This document shows positions 17,477-26,058 of a stretch of DNA of 64,000 nucleotides, piece by piece. A program made the translations under genes and the position numbers. Source of the stretch: Brachybacterium muris (lineage in GTDB: Bacteria > Actinomycetota > Actinomycetes > Actinomycetales > Dermabacteraceae). The number at the start of each line of letters is the position of its first letter. Positions within the stretch are counted from its first letter, which is position 1. The stretch spans positions 1,922,001 to 1,986,000 of the forward strand of contig NZ_JAFBCB010000001.1 in the NCBI RefSeq assembly GCF_016907455.1, read 5' to 3'. A model generated the notes under the pieces. That model was not told the origin of the DNA. It was given only the letters and a program-made list of their open reading frames with translations, and searched no databases.

Positions 17477-17549
17477 TACCCCGTACCGGATTTGAACCGG
17501 TGTTACCGCCGTGAGAGGGCGGCGTCCTAGGCCGCTAGACGAACGGGGC
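17477..17549 (-). tRNA. tRNA-Glu (CTC), copy B
   Basis: A 73-nt cloverleaf almost identical to copy A, with anticodon CTC and a fully paired anticodon stem (CCGCC/GGCGG). It lies 62 bp upstream of copy A in the same transcriptional direction. Confidence 0.95.
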
Positions 17550-17578
17550 GCGGCCGGATCGACCGAAGTCGATCAGCG

Positions 17579-17650
17579 CTGGGGTACCTGGACTCGAACC
17601 AAGAACAACTGAACCAGAATCAGCCGTGTTGCCAATTACACCATACCCCA
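17579..17650 (-). tRNA. tRNA-Gln (CTG)
   Basis: A 72-nt cloverleaf with acceptor TGGGGTA/TACCCCA, anticodon CTG in loop TTCTGGT, T-arm with GGTTCGAGTCC and discriminator G. It is first of three tRNAs downstream of gltX. In bacteria without a glutaminyl-tRNA synthetase this tRNA is also a GluRS substrate. Confidence 0.95.
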
Positions 17651-17780
17651 TGGTCAGAGCACGTTTTCAAGATCTTCTCGGCGGTGATCCTCCTGAGGCG
17701 GAGGGCTCGTGGCCGGGCTTCTCTCGGAAGCGTACCGGGAGACGACTCTAGCGAATCCTCGGCCGCATGACAAAGCGAAA

Positions 17781-17838
17781 GGGCCGTTCGGCCGTGTGAG
17801 GCTGCGCACCCAGTGCACCTCACGCGGCCGAACGACCC
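17781..17838 (-). terminator. Terminator of gltX
   Basis: A 21-bp near-perfect inverted repeat (two G-U pairs) begins 13 bp after the gltX stop and is followed on the minus strand by CTTTCGCTTT. It separates gltX from the tRNA cluster. Confidence 0.8.
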
Positions 17839-17850
17839 GACCGGCGGGGC

Positions 17851-19374
17851 TCAGGCGGCCAGGCGGTCCCGCAGAGCGCGCAGTCGCACGAGGCTGGAGG
17901 GTTTGCCCAGCAGCTCCATCGACTCGAACAGCGGCGGGGAGATGCGGCGGCCGGAGATGGCGCTGCGCAACGGCCCGAAGGCCAGGCGCGGCTTGATGCC
18001 CATGTCCTCGACGATGGCGGTGCGCAGCACGTCCTCGAGTGCGGCAGCGGTGAAGGAGTCCTCCGGCACCGCCTCGACCTCGGTCACGGCGCGATCCAGC
18101 ACCGCAGCAGGGTCGTCCCCGATCTTCTTCAGGGCGTCGTCCTCGACCACCAGGGCCGCGTCGTCCACGAACAGGAAGCGCAGCAGGTCCGGGGCCTCGC
18201 CCAGCAGGTTCATGCGCGTCTGGACCAGCGGGGTGGCGGCGGCCAGCAGAGCTCGCTGCTCGGCGGTGACCGTCTCCCCCAGCACGCCTGCCTGCTGGAG
18301 GTAGGGGATCATCCGCTCGGTGAGCTCGGCCTCGGGCAGCAGGCGGATGTGGTCGGCGTTGATGGCGGTGGCCTTCTTGATGTCCACGCGGGCGGGGTTG
18401 GGGTTCACGCCGGTGGCGTCGAACCTCTCCACGAACTGCTCGCGGCTGAACACGTCCTGGTCGGCGCTGTAGCCCCAGCCCAGCAGGGCCAGGTAGTTGA
18501 CCATGCCCTCGGGCAGGAAGCCCTGCTCGCGGTACAGGAACAGATTGGACTCGGGGTCGCGCTTGGAGAGCTTCTTGTTGCCCTCCCCCATCACGTACGG
18601 CAGGTGGCCGAACTCCGGGATCCTCTCGGCCACGCCGATGTCCATCAGGGCGCGGTACAGGGCGATCTGGCGGGGGGTGGAGGACAGGATGTCCTCGCCG
18701 CGCAGCACGTGCGTGACGCGCATCAGGGCATCGTCCACCGGGTTCACCAGGGTGTAGAGCGGCTGGCCGTTGGCGCGCACCACCACGTAGTCGGGGGTGG
18801 AGCCGGCCTTGAAGGTGATCTCCCCGCGCACCATGTCGGTGAAGGAGATGTCGACGTCGGGCATCCGCAGGCGCCATGTGGGCTCACGACCCTCTGCACG
18901 GAAGGCGGCCTTCTGCTCCTCGGTGAGCTCGCGGTCGTAGCCGTCGTAGCCCAGCTGCGGGTCACGGCCGGCGGCGACGTGGCGGGCCTTGGTCTCCTCA
19001 GCGGTGGAGTAGGACTCGTAGATGTGCCCGGCGTCCTTGAGCTTGGCGATCACGTCCTGGTAGATCTCGCCGCGCTGGGACTGACGGTACGGGCCGTGGG
19101 GGCCTCCCACCTCGACACCCTCGTCCCAGTCGATGCCGAGCCAGCGCATGGCGTCCAGCAGCTGGTGGTACGACTCCTCGCTGTCGCGGGCGGCGTCAGT
19201 GTCCTCGATGCGGAAGATCAGCTTGCCGCCGTGGTGGCGGGCGTGGGCCCAGTTGAACAGGGCCGTGCGCACCATGCCGACGTGCGGGGTGCCGGTGGGA
19301 CTGGGGCAGAACCGTACCCGCACCTCCTCGGGCTCAGAGGTGGTGGGGGTGACGGTGTCGCCGGTGGTGGTCAC
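17851..19374 (-). CDS. gltX: Glutamyl-tRNA synthetase
   Basis: A 507-residue class I synthetase that charges tRNA-Glu in the cytoplasm. The HIGH-type site is [19 protein letters not shown], with His as the third and fourth residues replaced in the common TPHVG form. Further on come [15 protein letters not shown], the QSQR segment and the KMSKS-type loop [13 protein letters not shown]. The C-terminal anticodon-binding domain is complete. It starts at GTG 19374 after a GAGGAG ribosome binding site. Downstream on the same strand are tRNA-Gln and two tRNA-Glu genes; in most actinobacteria GluRS is non-discriminating and also mischarges tRNA-Gln for GatCAB. Confidence 0.97.
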   Translation of the reverse strand: MTTTGDTVTPTTSEPEEVRVRFCPSPTGTPHVGMVRTALFNWAHARHHGGKLIFRIEDTDAARDSEESYHQLLDAMRWLGIDWDEGVEVGGPHGPYRQSQRGEIYQDVIAKLKDAGHIYESYSTAEETKARHVAAGRDPQLGYDGYDRELTEEQKAAFRAEGREPTWRLRMPDVDISFTDMVRGEITFKAGSTPDYVVVRANGQPLYTLVNPVDDALMRVTHVLRGEDILSSTPRQIALYRALMDIGVAERIPEFGHLPYVMGEGNKKLSKRDPESNLFLYREQGFLPEGMVNYLALLGWGYSADQDVFSREQFVERFDATGVNPNPARVDIKKATAINADHIRLLPEAELTERMIPYLQQAGVLGETVTAEQRALLAAATPLVQTRMNLLGEAPDLLRFLFVDDAALVVEDDALKKIGDDPAAVLDRAVTEVEAVPEDSFTAAALEDVLRTAIVEDMGIKPRLAFGPLRSAISGRRISPPLFESMELLGKPSSLVRLRALRDRLAA

Positions 19375-19482
19375 GCGGGATGCTCCTCGATGGGGACGGA
19401 TGTATGTGGTCGATGCAGGTGCGGCGCCTGGGGGCGCGCCGGAACGGTGGTTCGTCGGATCGGTTCGCCGGTGCGGGGTCGT

Positions 19483-20259
19483 TCAGCGCCGCACGACGGG
19501 GTTGGTGAGGGTGCCGATCCCTTCGATGGTCACGTCGATGCTGGATCCGGCCTCGACGGTGCGCACGCCGGCGGGGGTGCCGGTGAGGATCACGTCACCG
19601 GGAAGCAGGGTCATCACCTGGGAGATCTCGGAGACGATCTCCTCGATCGAGCGGATCATGTCGGCGGTGGTGCCGTCCTGGGCGCTCTCACCGTCCACGC
19701 TGGAGGTGATCGACAGCGCGGAGGTGTCCAGGTCGGTCTCGATCCAGGGGCCGATCGGGCAGGAGGTGTCGAAGGCCTTGGCCCGCAGCCACTGCTTCTC
19801 CTCGCGCTGGGCATCCCGGGCGGTGAGGTCATTGGCGCAGGTGAAGCCCAGGATCGCTGAGCGCACCTGTTCGGGGGTGAGGCCCTTGCTCATCCCCTTG
19901 ATCACCACGGCCAGCTCGGCCTCCAGGCTCACCTCCTGGCTGTAGGCCGGCAGCACCACGGGATCGCCGGGACCGATCACGGAGGTGTTGGGCTTGAGGA
20001 AGTACAGGGCCTGCTCGGGCACCTCGTTGCCCAGCTCGGCGGCGTGGGCGGCGTAGTTGCGGCCCACGCACACCACCTTGGAGCGGGGGATCACGGGGGC
20101 CAGCAATCGCACGTCCTCCAGCGGAAGGATCGTGCCGGTGGGGCGGATCTCTGTGTACAGGGGATCACCGGTGATGCCGTAGACCATCTCGCGGCCATCC
20201 TTGGACTGGACGATGCCGTACATCGGGTCGTCACCGGTGGTGAATCGTGCGATACGCAT
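19483..20259 (-). CDS. Fumarylacetoacetate hydrolase-family protein
   Basis: A 258-residue FAH-fold enzyme. Metal ligands are visible in SLEAELAVVIKG (Glu-x-Glu) and GFTCANDLTARD (Asp). The substrate lid CVGRNYAAHAAELGNEVP and GDVILTGTPAGV near the C-terminus are family signatures. Members hydrolyse or decarboxylate acyl pyruvates, fumarylpyruvate or oxaloacetate; the substrate here cannot be assigned. TAGACT lies seven bases before ATG 20259, so the transcript may be leaderless. It precedes gltX by 108 bp on the same strand and is divergent from a DUF2249 gene only 35 bp away. Confidence 0.9.
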   Translation of the reverse strand: MRIARFTTGDDPMYGIVQSKDGREMVYGITGDPLYTEIRPTGTILPLEDVRLLAPVIPRSKVVCVGRNYAAHAAELGNEVPEQALYFLKPNTSVIGPGDPVVLPAYSQEVSLEAELAVVIKGMSKGLTPEQVRSAILGFTCANDLTARDAQREEKQWLRAKAFDTSCPIGPWIETDLDTSALSITSSVDGESAQDGTTADMIRSIEEIVSEISQVMTLLPGDVILTGTPAGVRTVEAGSSIDVTIEGIGTLTNPVVRR

Positions 20260-20294
20260 GGTGGCCAGTCTAGGTGGTGGGGATACTGGCCCTC
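20260..20294. promoter_or_regulatory. Symmetrical divergent leaderless promoters
   Basis: In this 35-bp gap TAGACT (minus, 20272-20267) and GATACT (plus, 20282-20287) each stand exactly seven bases before a start codon. The two promoters must overlap in their upstream elements. Confidence 0.6.
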
Positions 20295-20576
20295 ATGATC
20301 GAGCTCACCGATATCTCCTGCCCCGGTTCCGGAGGCTGCGGTTGCGGCAGCGGCGGAGTCTGCGGCTGCAGTGCAGGCACTTCTGACACCACCCATGATT
20401 CCGTCCTCGGGGCCCTGGAGCAGCTGCAGGCGGGCTCCTCGATGGTGCTGTTCGCCGACCGCGAGCCGCATATGCTGCTGGCGCGGATCGACGAGCGCTT
20501 CGGCGATGCCGTGAGTTGGGAGTACGACTCCCGGGAGGTGGGCGATATCCGCCTGCGCTTCACCAAGGAGACCTGA
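20295..20576 (+). CDS. DUF2249-domain protein with Cys/Gly-rich N-terminus
   Basis: A 93-residue protein. Residues 9-27 are an unusual cysteine-glycine stretch, CPGSGGCGCGSGGVCGC, with five cysteines that could bind metal or an Fe-S cluster. Residues 35-90 match the DUF2249 fold: VLGALEQLQAGSSMVLFADREPHMLL, then ERFGDAVSWEYD. DUF2249 proteins often occur with denitrification or electron-transfer genes, but no function is established that I know. GATACT seven bases before the ATG suggests leaderless expression from a promoter overlapping that of the FAH gene. Confidence 0.75.
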   Translation: MIELTDISCPGSGGCGCGSGGVCGCSAGTSDTTHDSVLGALEQLQAGSSMVLFADREPHMLLARIDERFGDAVSWEYDSREVGDIRLRFTKET

Positions 20577-20619
20577 CCGACCCGCATCGCCCCCACTTCC
20601 GCTCCCCCATCCGACCAGC

Positions 20620-20637
20620 TATAGTTGAACCATCAAC
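20620..20637 (+). promoter_or_regulatory. Promoter/operator of the flavin monooxygenase gene
   Basis: TATAGT (20620-20625) looks like a -10 box and overlaps the inverted repeat GTTGA-ACCA-TCAAC (20624-20637). A repressor bound there would block the polymerase. The regulator is not in the neighbourhood. Confidence 0.45.
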
Positions 20638-20666
20638 CACATTTCGGCGCGGCAGGACGTGAACCC

Positions 20667-21725
20667 GTGAGCACCACCCACAGCACCACCGTCAACCCCT
20701 CGACGATCACCTTCGGCCTGGACACCTTCGGCGATGTCACCCATGGCCTGGACGGCACCCCCGTGGCCCCTGCCCAGGTGATCCGCAACGTCCTGGCCGA
20801 GGGCGTCCTCGCCGACCAGGTGGGCATCGACCACTTCTCCATCGGCGAGCACCACCGCCCCGATTTCGCCATCAGCGCCCCGGACACCGTGCTGGCGGGC
20901 CTGGCCACCCGCACCGAGCGCATCACCCTGGGCACCGCGGTGACGGTGCTCAGCTCCGACGACCCGATCCGGGTGTTCGAGCGCTTCTCCACCCTGGATG
21001 CCCTCTCCAGCGGTCGCGCCGAGATCACCATCGGCCGCGGCTCCTTCACCGAGTCCTTCCCCCTGTTCGGCTACGCCCTGCAGGACTACGAGACCCTGTT
21101 CGAGGAGAAGATCGACCTGCTCTCCACGATCCTCCCGCAGAAGCCGTTCAGCTGGTCCGGTAGCACCCGCCCGCCGCTGAAGGACCAGTCGGTGCACCCG
21201 CGGGCCGAGCGCACCATCCCCACCTGGGTGGCCGTGGGCGGCAGCCCGAACTCCGTAATCCGCGCCGCCCGCTACGGCTTCCCACTGATGCTCGCCGTGA
21301 TCGGAGGCCAGGCCGAGCGCTTCGCCCCCTACGTGCAGCTGTTCCACGAGGCCAACGAGAAGCTCGGCAACCCCGCCCTGCCCGTGGGCGTCCACTCCCC
21401 CGGCCATATCGCCACCGACGACGACACTGCGCGCGACCAGCTGCGCGACGCATGGCTGGCCACCCGCAACCAGCTGGGACGCGAGCGAGGCTGGGGCCCG
21501 GCCGGCCCCGGCGAGTTCGACGCCGAGGTGGAGCACGGCGCGCTGTACGTGGGCTCGGTGGAGACCGTGGCCCAGAAGATCGCCCACACCGTGCGCACGC
21601 TCGGCGTGGGCCGCTTCGACCTCAAGTACGCCAACGGCACCGTGGCCCACGAGCACCTGATGCAGTCGATCGAGCTGTACGGCACCCAGGTGATCCCTCG
21701 GGTGCGCGAACTGCTCGCGAGCTGA
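20667..21725 (+). CDS. LLM-class flavin-dependent oxidoreductase (luciferase-like)
   Basis: A 352-residue TIM-barrel monooxygenase of the bacterial luciferase superfamily, which uses reduced FMN or F420. Landmarks are FGLDTFGDVTHG at the first strand, GVDHF-like GIDHFSIGEHHRPDF, TERITLGTAVTVLSSDDPIRV, the SGRAEITIGRGSFTESFPLFG segment and a C-terminal ETVAQKIAHTVRTLGVGRFDLKY. The substrate is unknown. GTG 20667 was chosen because it follows AGGACGTG and gives the normal N-terminus; a TTG at 20625 would lie within the promoter. It is monocistronic in appearance. Confidence 0.88.
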   Translation: MSTTHSTTVNPSTITFGLDTFGDVTHGLDGTPVAPAQVIRNVLAEGVLADQVGIDHFSIGEHHRPDFAISAPDTVLAGLATRTERITLGTAVTVLSSDDPIRVFERFSTLDALSSGRAEITIGRGSFTESFPLFGYALQDYETLFEEKIDLLSTILPQKPFSWSGSTRPPLKDQSVHPRAERTIPTWVAVGGSPNSVIRAARYGFPLMLAVIGGQAERFAPYVQLFHEANEKLGNPALPVGVHSPGHIATDDDTARDQLRDAWLATRNQLGRERGWGPAGPGEFDAEVEHGALYVGSVETVAQKIAHTVRTLGVGRFDLKYANGTVAHEHLMQSIELYGTQVIPRVRELLAS

Positions 21726-21784
21726 GGCACTGCCCCGGTCGGCTGGGCGTAGGTCCCGGGGTGCACGGTGGCAGAATCCTCGGC

Positions 21785-22363
21785 ATGGCCCCGGACCTGA
21801 CCCCGCACGCGCTCGATGACGGGGACGTCCTGTACGCGACGCCCACCCGGGAGTACCGCAGGCTGCTCCAGGGGACCGTCCGAGCGATCCAGGTGCTCGC
21901 GGTGGCCCTGCTGGTGATCACCGGGGGCGCCGCGATCTGGGCACTCGTCGCGAGCGAGCGTTCGGACGGTGCCCTGTTCGCTGTATTCATGGTGATCCCG
22001 GCCCTGGGATCCCTCCTGCTGCTGGCCCTCACCCCCCGGATCCTTCGCACGCTGCATCGCACCGTATTCGTGGTGACCACCGAAGGGCTCACACTCACAC
22101 CTCTGCACGAGTCCTCGCGGCATGTGCCCTGGGATGATGTCGACCACCTGGCCCAAGAGGAGAGCTCGAGACTGCGCGGCGCCCTGGTGGTGGCGACCAC
22201 CGACGGCGAGCGCATCACCGCGACCGGCACCGGCCCCGCCAGTGCCATCAGCTTCGCGCCTCTTCCCGCTCGCCTCGCACGCAACACCCGAGGCGCACCC
22301 GCTCCGCACGTTGCGGCCCACGCCGCACTCGACCTGTATCGCAGCGGCGCGTTCCACCGTTGA
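21785..22363 (+). CDS. Small membrane protein with PH-like domain
   Basis: A 192-residue protein of unknown function. Two hydrophobic helices lie at about residues 34-56 and 62-82. They are followed by a soluble domain starting FVVTTEGLTLTPL, then HVPWDDVDHL, the pattern of a bacterial pleckstrin-homology-like domain. It ends in a region enriched in Ala/Arg. The architecture matches the gene at 28694, so the two may be distant paralogs. CAGAAT seven bases before the ATG may be its -10 box. It converges on the ABC ATPase gene with a 19-bp gap. Confidence 0.6.
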   Translation: MAPDLTPHALDDGDVLYATPTREYRRLLQGTVRAIQVLAVALLVITGGAAIWALVASERSDGALFAVFMVIPALGSLLLLALTPRILRTLHRTVFVVTTEGLTLTPLHESSRHVPWDDVDHLAQEESSRLRGALVVATTDGERITATGTGPASAISFAPLPARLARNTRGAPAPHVAAHAALDLYRSGAFHR

Positions 22364-22382
22364 TGCACCGTCGCGACGGGTT

Positions 22383-23243
22383 CTAGAGCTGGCGGTCCGC
22401 TTCCTCTGCGGGATCGTGCACCCTCCCGCTCGAGGCACCCGGATCCTCGTCCTCGATGATCTCGGTGATGCGACGCACGCCTTCGGCGAACTCCGGATGG
22501 GTGCGCAGGTTGTGGACGGTCTCGTCGTCCCTGCCCGAGTAGGCGGGAAGGATCTCGTCGTGGACGACGCGACCGGGCCGCGGTGACATAACGATCACAC
22601 GGTCCCCGAGGTATACGGCCTCTTCCACGCTGTGAGTGATGAAGAAGACGGTGTCCTTGCGCAGGTGGTGCAGCACCAGCAGGTCGCTCTGCAGGCGGCG
22701 ACGGGTCAGGGAGTCCAACGCACCAAAGGGCTCGTCCAGCAGCATGATCTGCGGGCTGTTGGCCAGCACGCGGGCGATCTGGCAGCGCTGCTTCATGCCC
22801 CCGGACAGCTCGTAGGGCTTGGAGTCGGCGAAGTCGGCCAGGCCCACCATCTCCAGGTAGCGGTCCGCGATGCGAGTGCGTTCCTCTGCGGGGACGCCCC
22901 GGTACTTCGGGCCCGCCTCCACATTGCGTCGCACGGTCCACCACGGGAACAGGTTGGGCTGCTGGAACACCACGCCGCGCTCCGGCGACGGACCGGTGAC
23001 GGGCGCGCCGTCGACCGAGACGGTGCCCTCGGAGGGGCTGAGGAAGCCGGCCAGCATCCGCAGCAGCGTCGTCTTGCCGCATCCCGAAGGGCCCACCACA
23101 GTCACGAAGGATCCGGCCTCGATGTCGAGGTCCACACCGTCGAGCGCGGTCACCTCCGCACCGGCGTCGGTGAGATAGCGGTGTGTGATCGATTCCAGTC
23201 TGATACCGCCGCCTGCCTGCTCGTTCTGAGCGTCGGTGCTCAT
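22383..23243 (-). CDS. ABC transporter ATP-binding protein (nitrate/sulfonate/taurine type)
   Basis: A 286-residue ATPase with Walker A GPSGCGKTTLL, Q-loop FQQPNLFPWWTV, signature LSGGMKQRCQIARVLA, Walker B IMLLDEPFGALD and H-loop FFITHSVEEAVYL. The class is the TauB/SsuB/NrtD group, which powers uptake of organosulfur compounds, nitrate or related small molecules. Its start overlaps the stop of the substrate-binding gene by four bases. That partner gene is broken by an IS element and no permease gene remains, so this intact ATPase is probably an orphan. The last 60 residues are acidic and extend past the usual family length. Confidence 0.93.
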   Translation of the reverse strand: MSTDAQNEQAGGGIRLESITHRYLTDAGAEVTALDGVDLDIEAGSFVTVVGPSGCGKTTLLRMLAGFLSPSEGTVSVDGAPVTGPSPERGVVFQQPNLFPWWTVRRNVEAGPKYRGVPAEERTRIADRYLEMVGLADFADSKPYELSGGMKQRCQIARVLANSPQIMLLDEPFGALDSLTRRRLQSDLLVLHHLRKDTVFFITHSVEEAVYLGDRVIVMSPRPGRVVHDEILPAYSGRDDETVHNLRTHPEFAEGVRRITEIIEDEDPGASSGRVHDPAEEADRQL

Positions 23244-23590
23244 TCGGCGACCTCCTGGACGGCGTCGCCGTAGACCCGTTCGGCGTAGTGCTCGGGCGAG
23301 TGCGCCCCGGTGCTCTGCCGCACCTGGGCCAGGAACTCGGCGGTGGAGGCGATCGACTCGGCCGCTCCCCCGCCCATCCATTCCTCACCGGCGAGGTCCT
23401 CGGCGGTGAGGTAGGTGTAGCCGGACATCTGGTCCAGCGCCACCGCCGGGGTGATGCCCAGCTGCGCGGAGATCGATTCGGCTGCCAGTTCGGGGTCCTC
23501 GATCACTCTTTGAGCCGCGTGGTCCTGCATACGGGTCCACATCAGCATGAACTCGGGTTCGGCCTCGATGAACTCATCTCGGGCGGTCTG
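23240..23590 (-). pseudogene. ABC substrate-binding protein, C-terminal part (disrupted by IS21 copy 1)
   Basis: The last about 115 codons of a periplasmic-type binding protein (from ARDEFIEAEPEF to QEVAE). It covers the second lobe's closing helices, with MWTRMQDHAAQRVIEDPE and MSGYTYLTAEDL. It joins in frame to the piece at 26172-26659 if the IS and one copy of the GTCTG duplication are removed, giving FDMQT-ARDEF. The resemblance is to TauA/SsuA-type proteins. It overlaps the ATPase start. Confidence 0.85.
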
Positions 23591-23704
23591 TGAATATTCG
23601 CCTCGCTGGGGTCCGCTGATCGAGGGTTCGGGTGCCACGTCGCTGCCGTAGCGGTGGCGTCGTTCGGGACCACCAGTGGTGTCGTTGGGGCCGCTCTGTC
23701 TACG

Positions 23705-23743
23705 CTCCTTCCGCCGTGTGTATAGGGCACGCGGCGGAAGGAG
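23705..23743 (+). promoter_or_regulatory. Hairpin sequestering the istA ribosome binding site (copy 1)
   Basis: CTCCTTCCGCCGTG pairs with CGCGGCGGAAGGAG across an 11-base loop. The 3' arm contains the ribosome binding site GGAAGGAG nine bases before the istA ATG, so folding would hide it. Confidence 0.7.
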
Positions 23744-23752
23744 CAATCTGGA

Positions 23753-25315
23753 ATGGTACGGAAGATCAGGGCGAAGCTGGTGCTCCAGCTGCGCGCAGAA
23801 GGTCTGTCGGGGCGAGCGATTTCGTCCTCGCAGGGCATGTCCCGCAAGTCCGTGAGGGCGGTGTTCGAGGCCGCTGACGCTGCAGGGATCGGGTGGGGCG
23901 ATATCGCGGACGTCGCCGATGAGCAGGTGTATGCCCGGTTGTTCCCGGGCCGGGGCGAGCACGAGAGCGTGTTCGCACAGCCGGACTGGGAACAGGTCCA
24001 TCGAGAGATGGCCAGGGTCGGCGTGACGCTGAAGCTGTTGCACGGCGAGTACTTCGACGCGACCACGGCGGCTGGGGATCCGGCGATGGGGTATGACCGG
24101 TTTTGCCGCACCTACCAGCACCACGTCATGGTCACCGGTGCCGCTTCGAGAGTCGGTCACAAGGCCGGCCAGAGCGTGGAGGTCGACTGGTCCGGCCCCA
24201 CGATGGAGCTGGCCGATCCGGTCACCGGCGAGGTCTCGAAGGTGTTCTTGTTCGTTGCCTGCCTGCCTTTTTCTCGTTACGCGTTCTGCTTCCCGGCGCT
24301 GGATATGCGCCAGGAGTCCTGGCTGCGAGCGCACGTAGCGATGTTCGAGGCGCTGGGCGGGACGGTCCCGAGGATCGTTCCGGACAACCTCAAGACCGGT
24401 GTGGTGAAGCACCCCCGCGAGGGCGAGATCGTCCTGAACGATGCGTATCGCGAGATGGCAGCGCATTACTCGGCGGCGGTGCTCCCGGGGAGGGTGCGGA
24501 AACCGAAAGACAAGGCGAGCGTGGAGAACACCGTCGCGCACGTCGCGACCTGGGTCATCGCCGGGCTGCGGGATCAGCGATTCACGTCCCTGCCCGAACT
24601 TGCAGCCGCCATCGGGCAGCGGATGGAGGCCTATAACGCGGAGCCGTTCCAGAAGCGGCCCGGATCCCGCGCCAGCGTGTTCGACGCGGAGGAGCGGCCG
24701 CTGCTGACGCCGCTGCCGGCGGTGCCCTACGAGATCTCGACATGGCACTACGGACGACGAGTGGGCAGGAACGGGCACGTCACGTTCGCGCGGAACTTCT
24801 ACTCCGCGCCGTTCGCGCACATCGGCGCGAAGGTCGATCTGCGCATCACGGCCCGGACGCTGGAGATCTATCAGGGCAGCCAGCGACTGACCAGTCACCT
24901 GCTGCTCCCGGAGACCGCGAGCAATGAGTACCGCACCAACGACGCGGACCTACCTGCGGGCGAGCGTTTCCAGGCCTGGGACGCGCAGAGGGTGCGGGCG
25001 TGGGCAGATCGGGTCGGGCCGGCCACGGTGATCGTGATCCAGCGGATCTTCGAGTCCGTGCCGATCGTGGAACAGGGCCTGGATCCCGCGTTGGCGGTGC
25101 TACGGCTCTCTCGCCGCTTCTCCGTAGATCGGGTCGAGGCGGCCTGCGCACTCGCGCTGACGGGACGGGTCCGTTCACCGCGCTATGCGCATCTGCACCC
25201 GATCTTGGCCACCGGGCAGGACAAGGTCGCCGCCCTGCGTCCACCCCGCGAGGAACCCGCGGAAGACGGCGGATACGTCCGTGGCGCCGACTACTACGCC
25301 GGAGGTGTCCGGTGA
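23753..25315 (+). CDS. istA: IS21 transposase IstA (copy 1)
   Basis: A 520-residue DDE transposase. An N-terminal helix-turn-helix (about residues 8-45, LRAEGLSGRAISSSQGMSRK) binds the ends. The retroviral-integrase-like catalytic domain has VDWSG (first Asp), RIVPDNLKTGV (second Asp) and KASVENTVAHV (Glu). The C-terminal part holds the Mu-type beta-barrel and a region that contacts IstB. It starts at ATG 23753 after GGAAGGAG, which lies in a hairpin. It appears intact and full length for the family. Confidence 0.97.
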   Translation: MVRKIRAKLVLQLRAEGLSGRAISSSQGMSRKSVRAVFEAADAAGIGWGDIADVADEQVYARLFPGRGEHESVFAQPDWEQVHREMARVGVTLKLLHGEYFDATTAAGDPAMGYDRFCRTYQHHVMVTGAASRVGHKAGQSVEVDWSGPTMELADPVTGEVSKVFLFVACLPFSRYAFCFPALDMRQESWLRAHVAMFEALGGTVPRIVPDNLKTGVVKHPREGEIVLNDAYREMAAHYSAAVLPGRVRKPKDKASVENTVAHVATWVIAGLRDQRFTSLPELAAAIGQRMEAYNAEPFQKRPGSRASVFDAEERPLLTPLPAVPYEISTWHYGRRVGRNGHVTFARNFYSAPFAHIGAKVDLRITARTLEIYQGSQRLTSHLLLPETASNEYRTNDADLPAGERFQAWDAQRVRAWADRVGPATVIVIQRIFESVPIVEQGLDPALAVLRLSRRFSVDRVEAACALALTGRVRSPRYAHLHPILATGQDKVAALRPPREEPAEDGGYVRGADYYAGGVR

Positions 25316-26058
25316 GCGTGATCGATAACGACACGAAGCGGAAGCTGCGCGAGATGGGCGCGACCGCGCTGCTGGACGCGATCGATGCCCAGGATGAGGC
25401 TCACGTGCTGGGGATGTCGTTCCAGGAACGGCTCCAGCTGATCGTGGACGAGGCGCATTCCATCTTCAATCATGGAAAGGTCGAGGGTCTGATCCGCCGG
25501 GCGGGGCTGCGTTATCCCGGAGCGGACCTGCGGCGGCTGGATCTGGTCGAGGAACGGGGACTGAACCGGAACGTGATCGCGCAACTGGCAACCTGCTCCT
25601 TCATCCAGCGGCAACAGAACGTGGTCTTCCAGGGCTTCACCGGCTCAGGGAAGTCCTACCTCGGCTGCGCGCTGGCGAAGCAGGCCTGCCAGCACCGGCT
25701 CCGAGCCCACTACATCCGAATGCCCGACCTCGAAGAGGCCTGGGCCCTGGCAAAGGACAAGCCGCAGGGCCAGACGAAGTTCCTGCGGAAGTACTCCACG
25801 TTCTCGCTGCTGGTGATCGACGAGTGGCTGCTGGACCATCCTGACGAGGGAATGCGTTCGATGCTGCTGGAACTGCTCGAGCGCCGCTATGACACCGGCT
25901 CGACCGTGTTCTGCACCCAGTACCCGAAGAAGGACTGGCACGCCCGGCTCGGTGGAGCAGTCCACGCCGATGCGATCATGGACCGCATCGTGCACAACAC
26001 AATCTGGATCGACACCGGCGACAGGAACATGCGAGAACACACCGCACTGCCCCAGTGA
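25312..26058 (+). CDS. istB: IS21 helper ATPase IstB (copy 1)
   Basis: A 248-residue AAA+ protein that helps IstA choose and remodel target DNA. Walker A is FQGFTGSGKSYLGCALA, Walker B is LLVIDEWLL, and the sensor region is STVFCTQYPKKDWHARL. The start GTG overlaps the istA TGA (GTGA), typical translational coupling in IS21 elements. It appears intact. Confidence 0.96.
   Translation: MSVIDNDTKRKLREMGATALLDAIDAQDEAHVLGMSFQERLQLIVDEAHSIFNHGKVEGLIRRAGLRYPGADLRRLDLVEERGLNRNVIAQLATCSFIQRQQNVVFQGFTGSGKSYLGCALAKQACQHRLRAHYIRMPDLEEAWALAKDKPQGQTKFLRKYSTFSLLVIDEWLLDHPDEGMRSMLLELLERRYDTGSTVFCTQYPKKDWHARLGGAVHADAIMDRIVHNTIWIDTGDRNMREHTALPQ

Noticed and set aside
23240-24898. A 552-codon minus-strand frame joining the binding-protein tail to the inside of IS21
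   Set aside because: Only the first 350 bases (23240-23590) are gene; the rest is antisense to istA and recurs as the same shadow in all copies.
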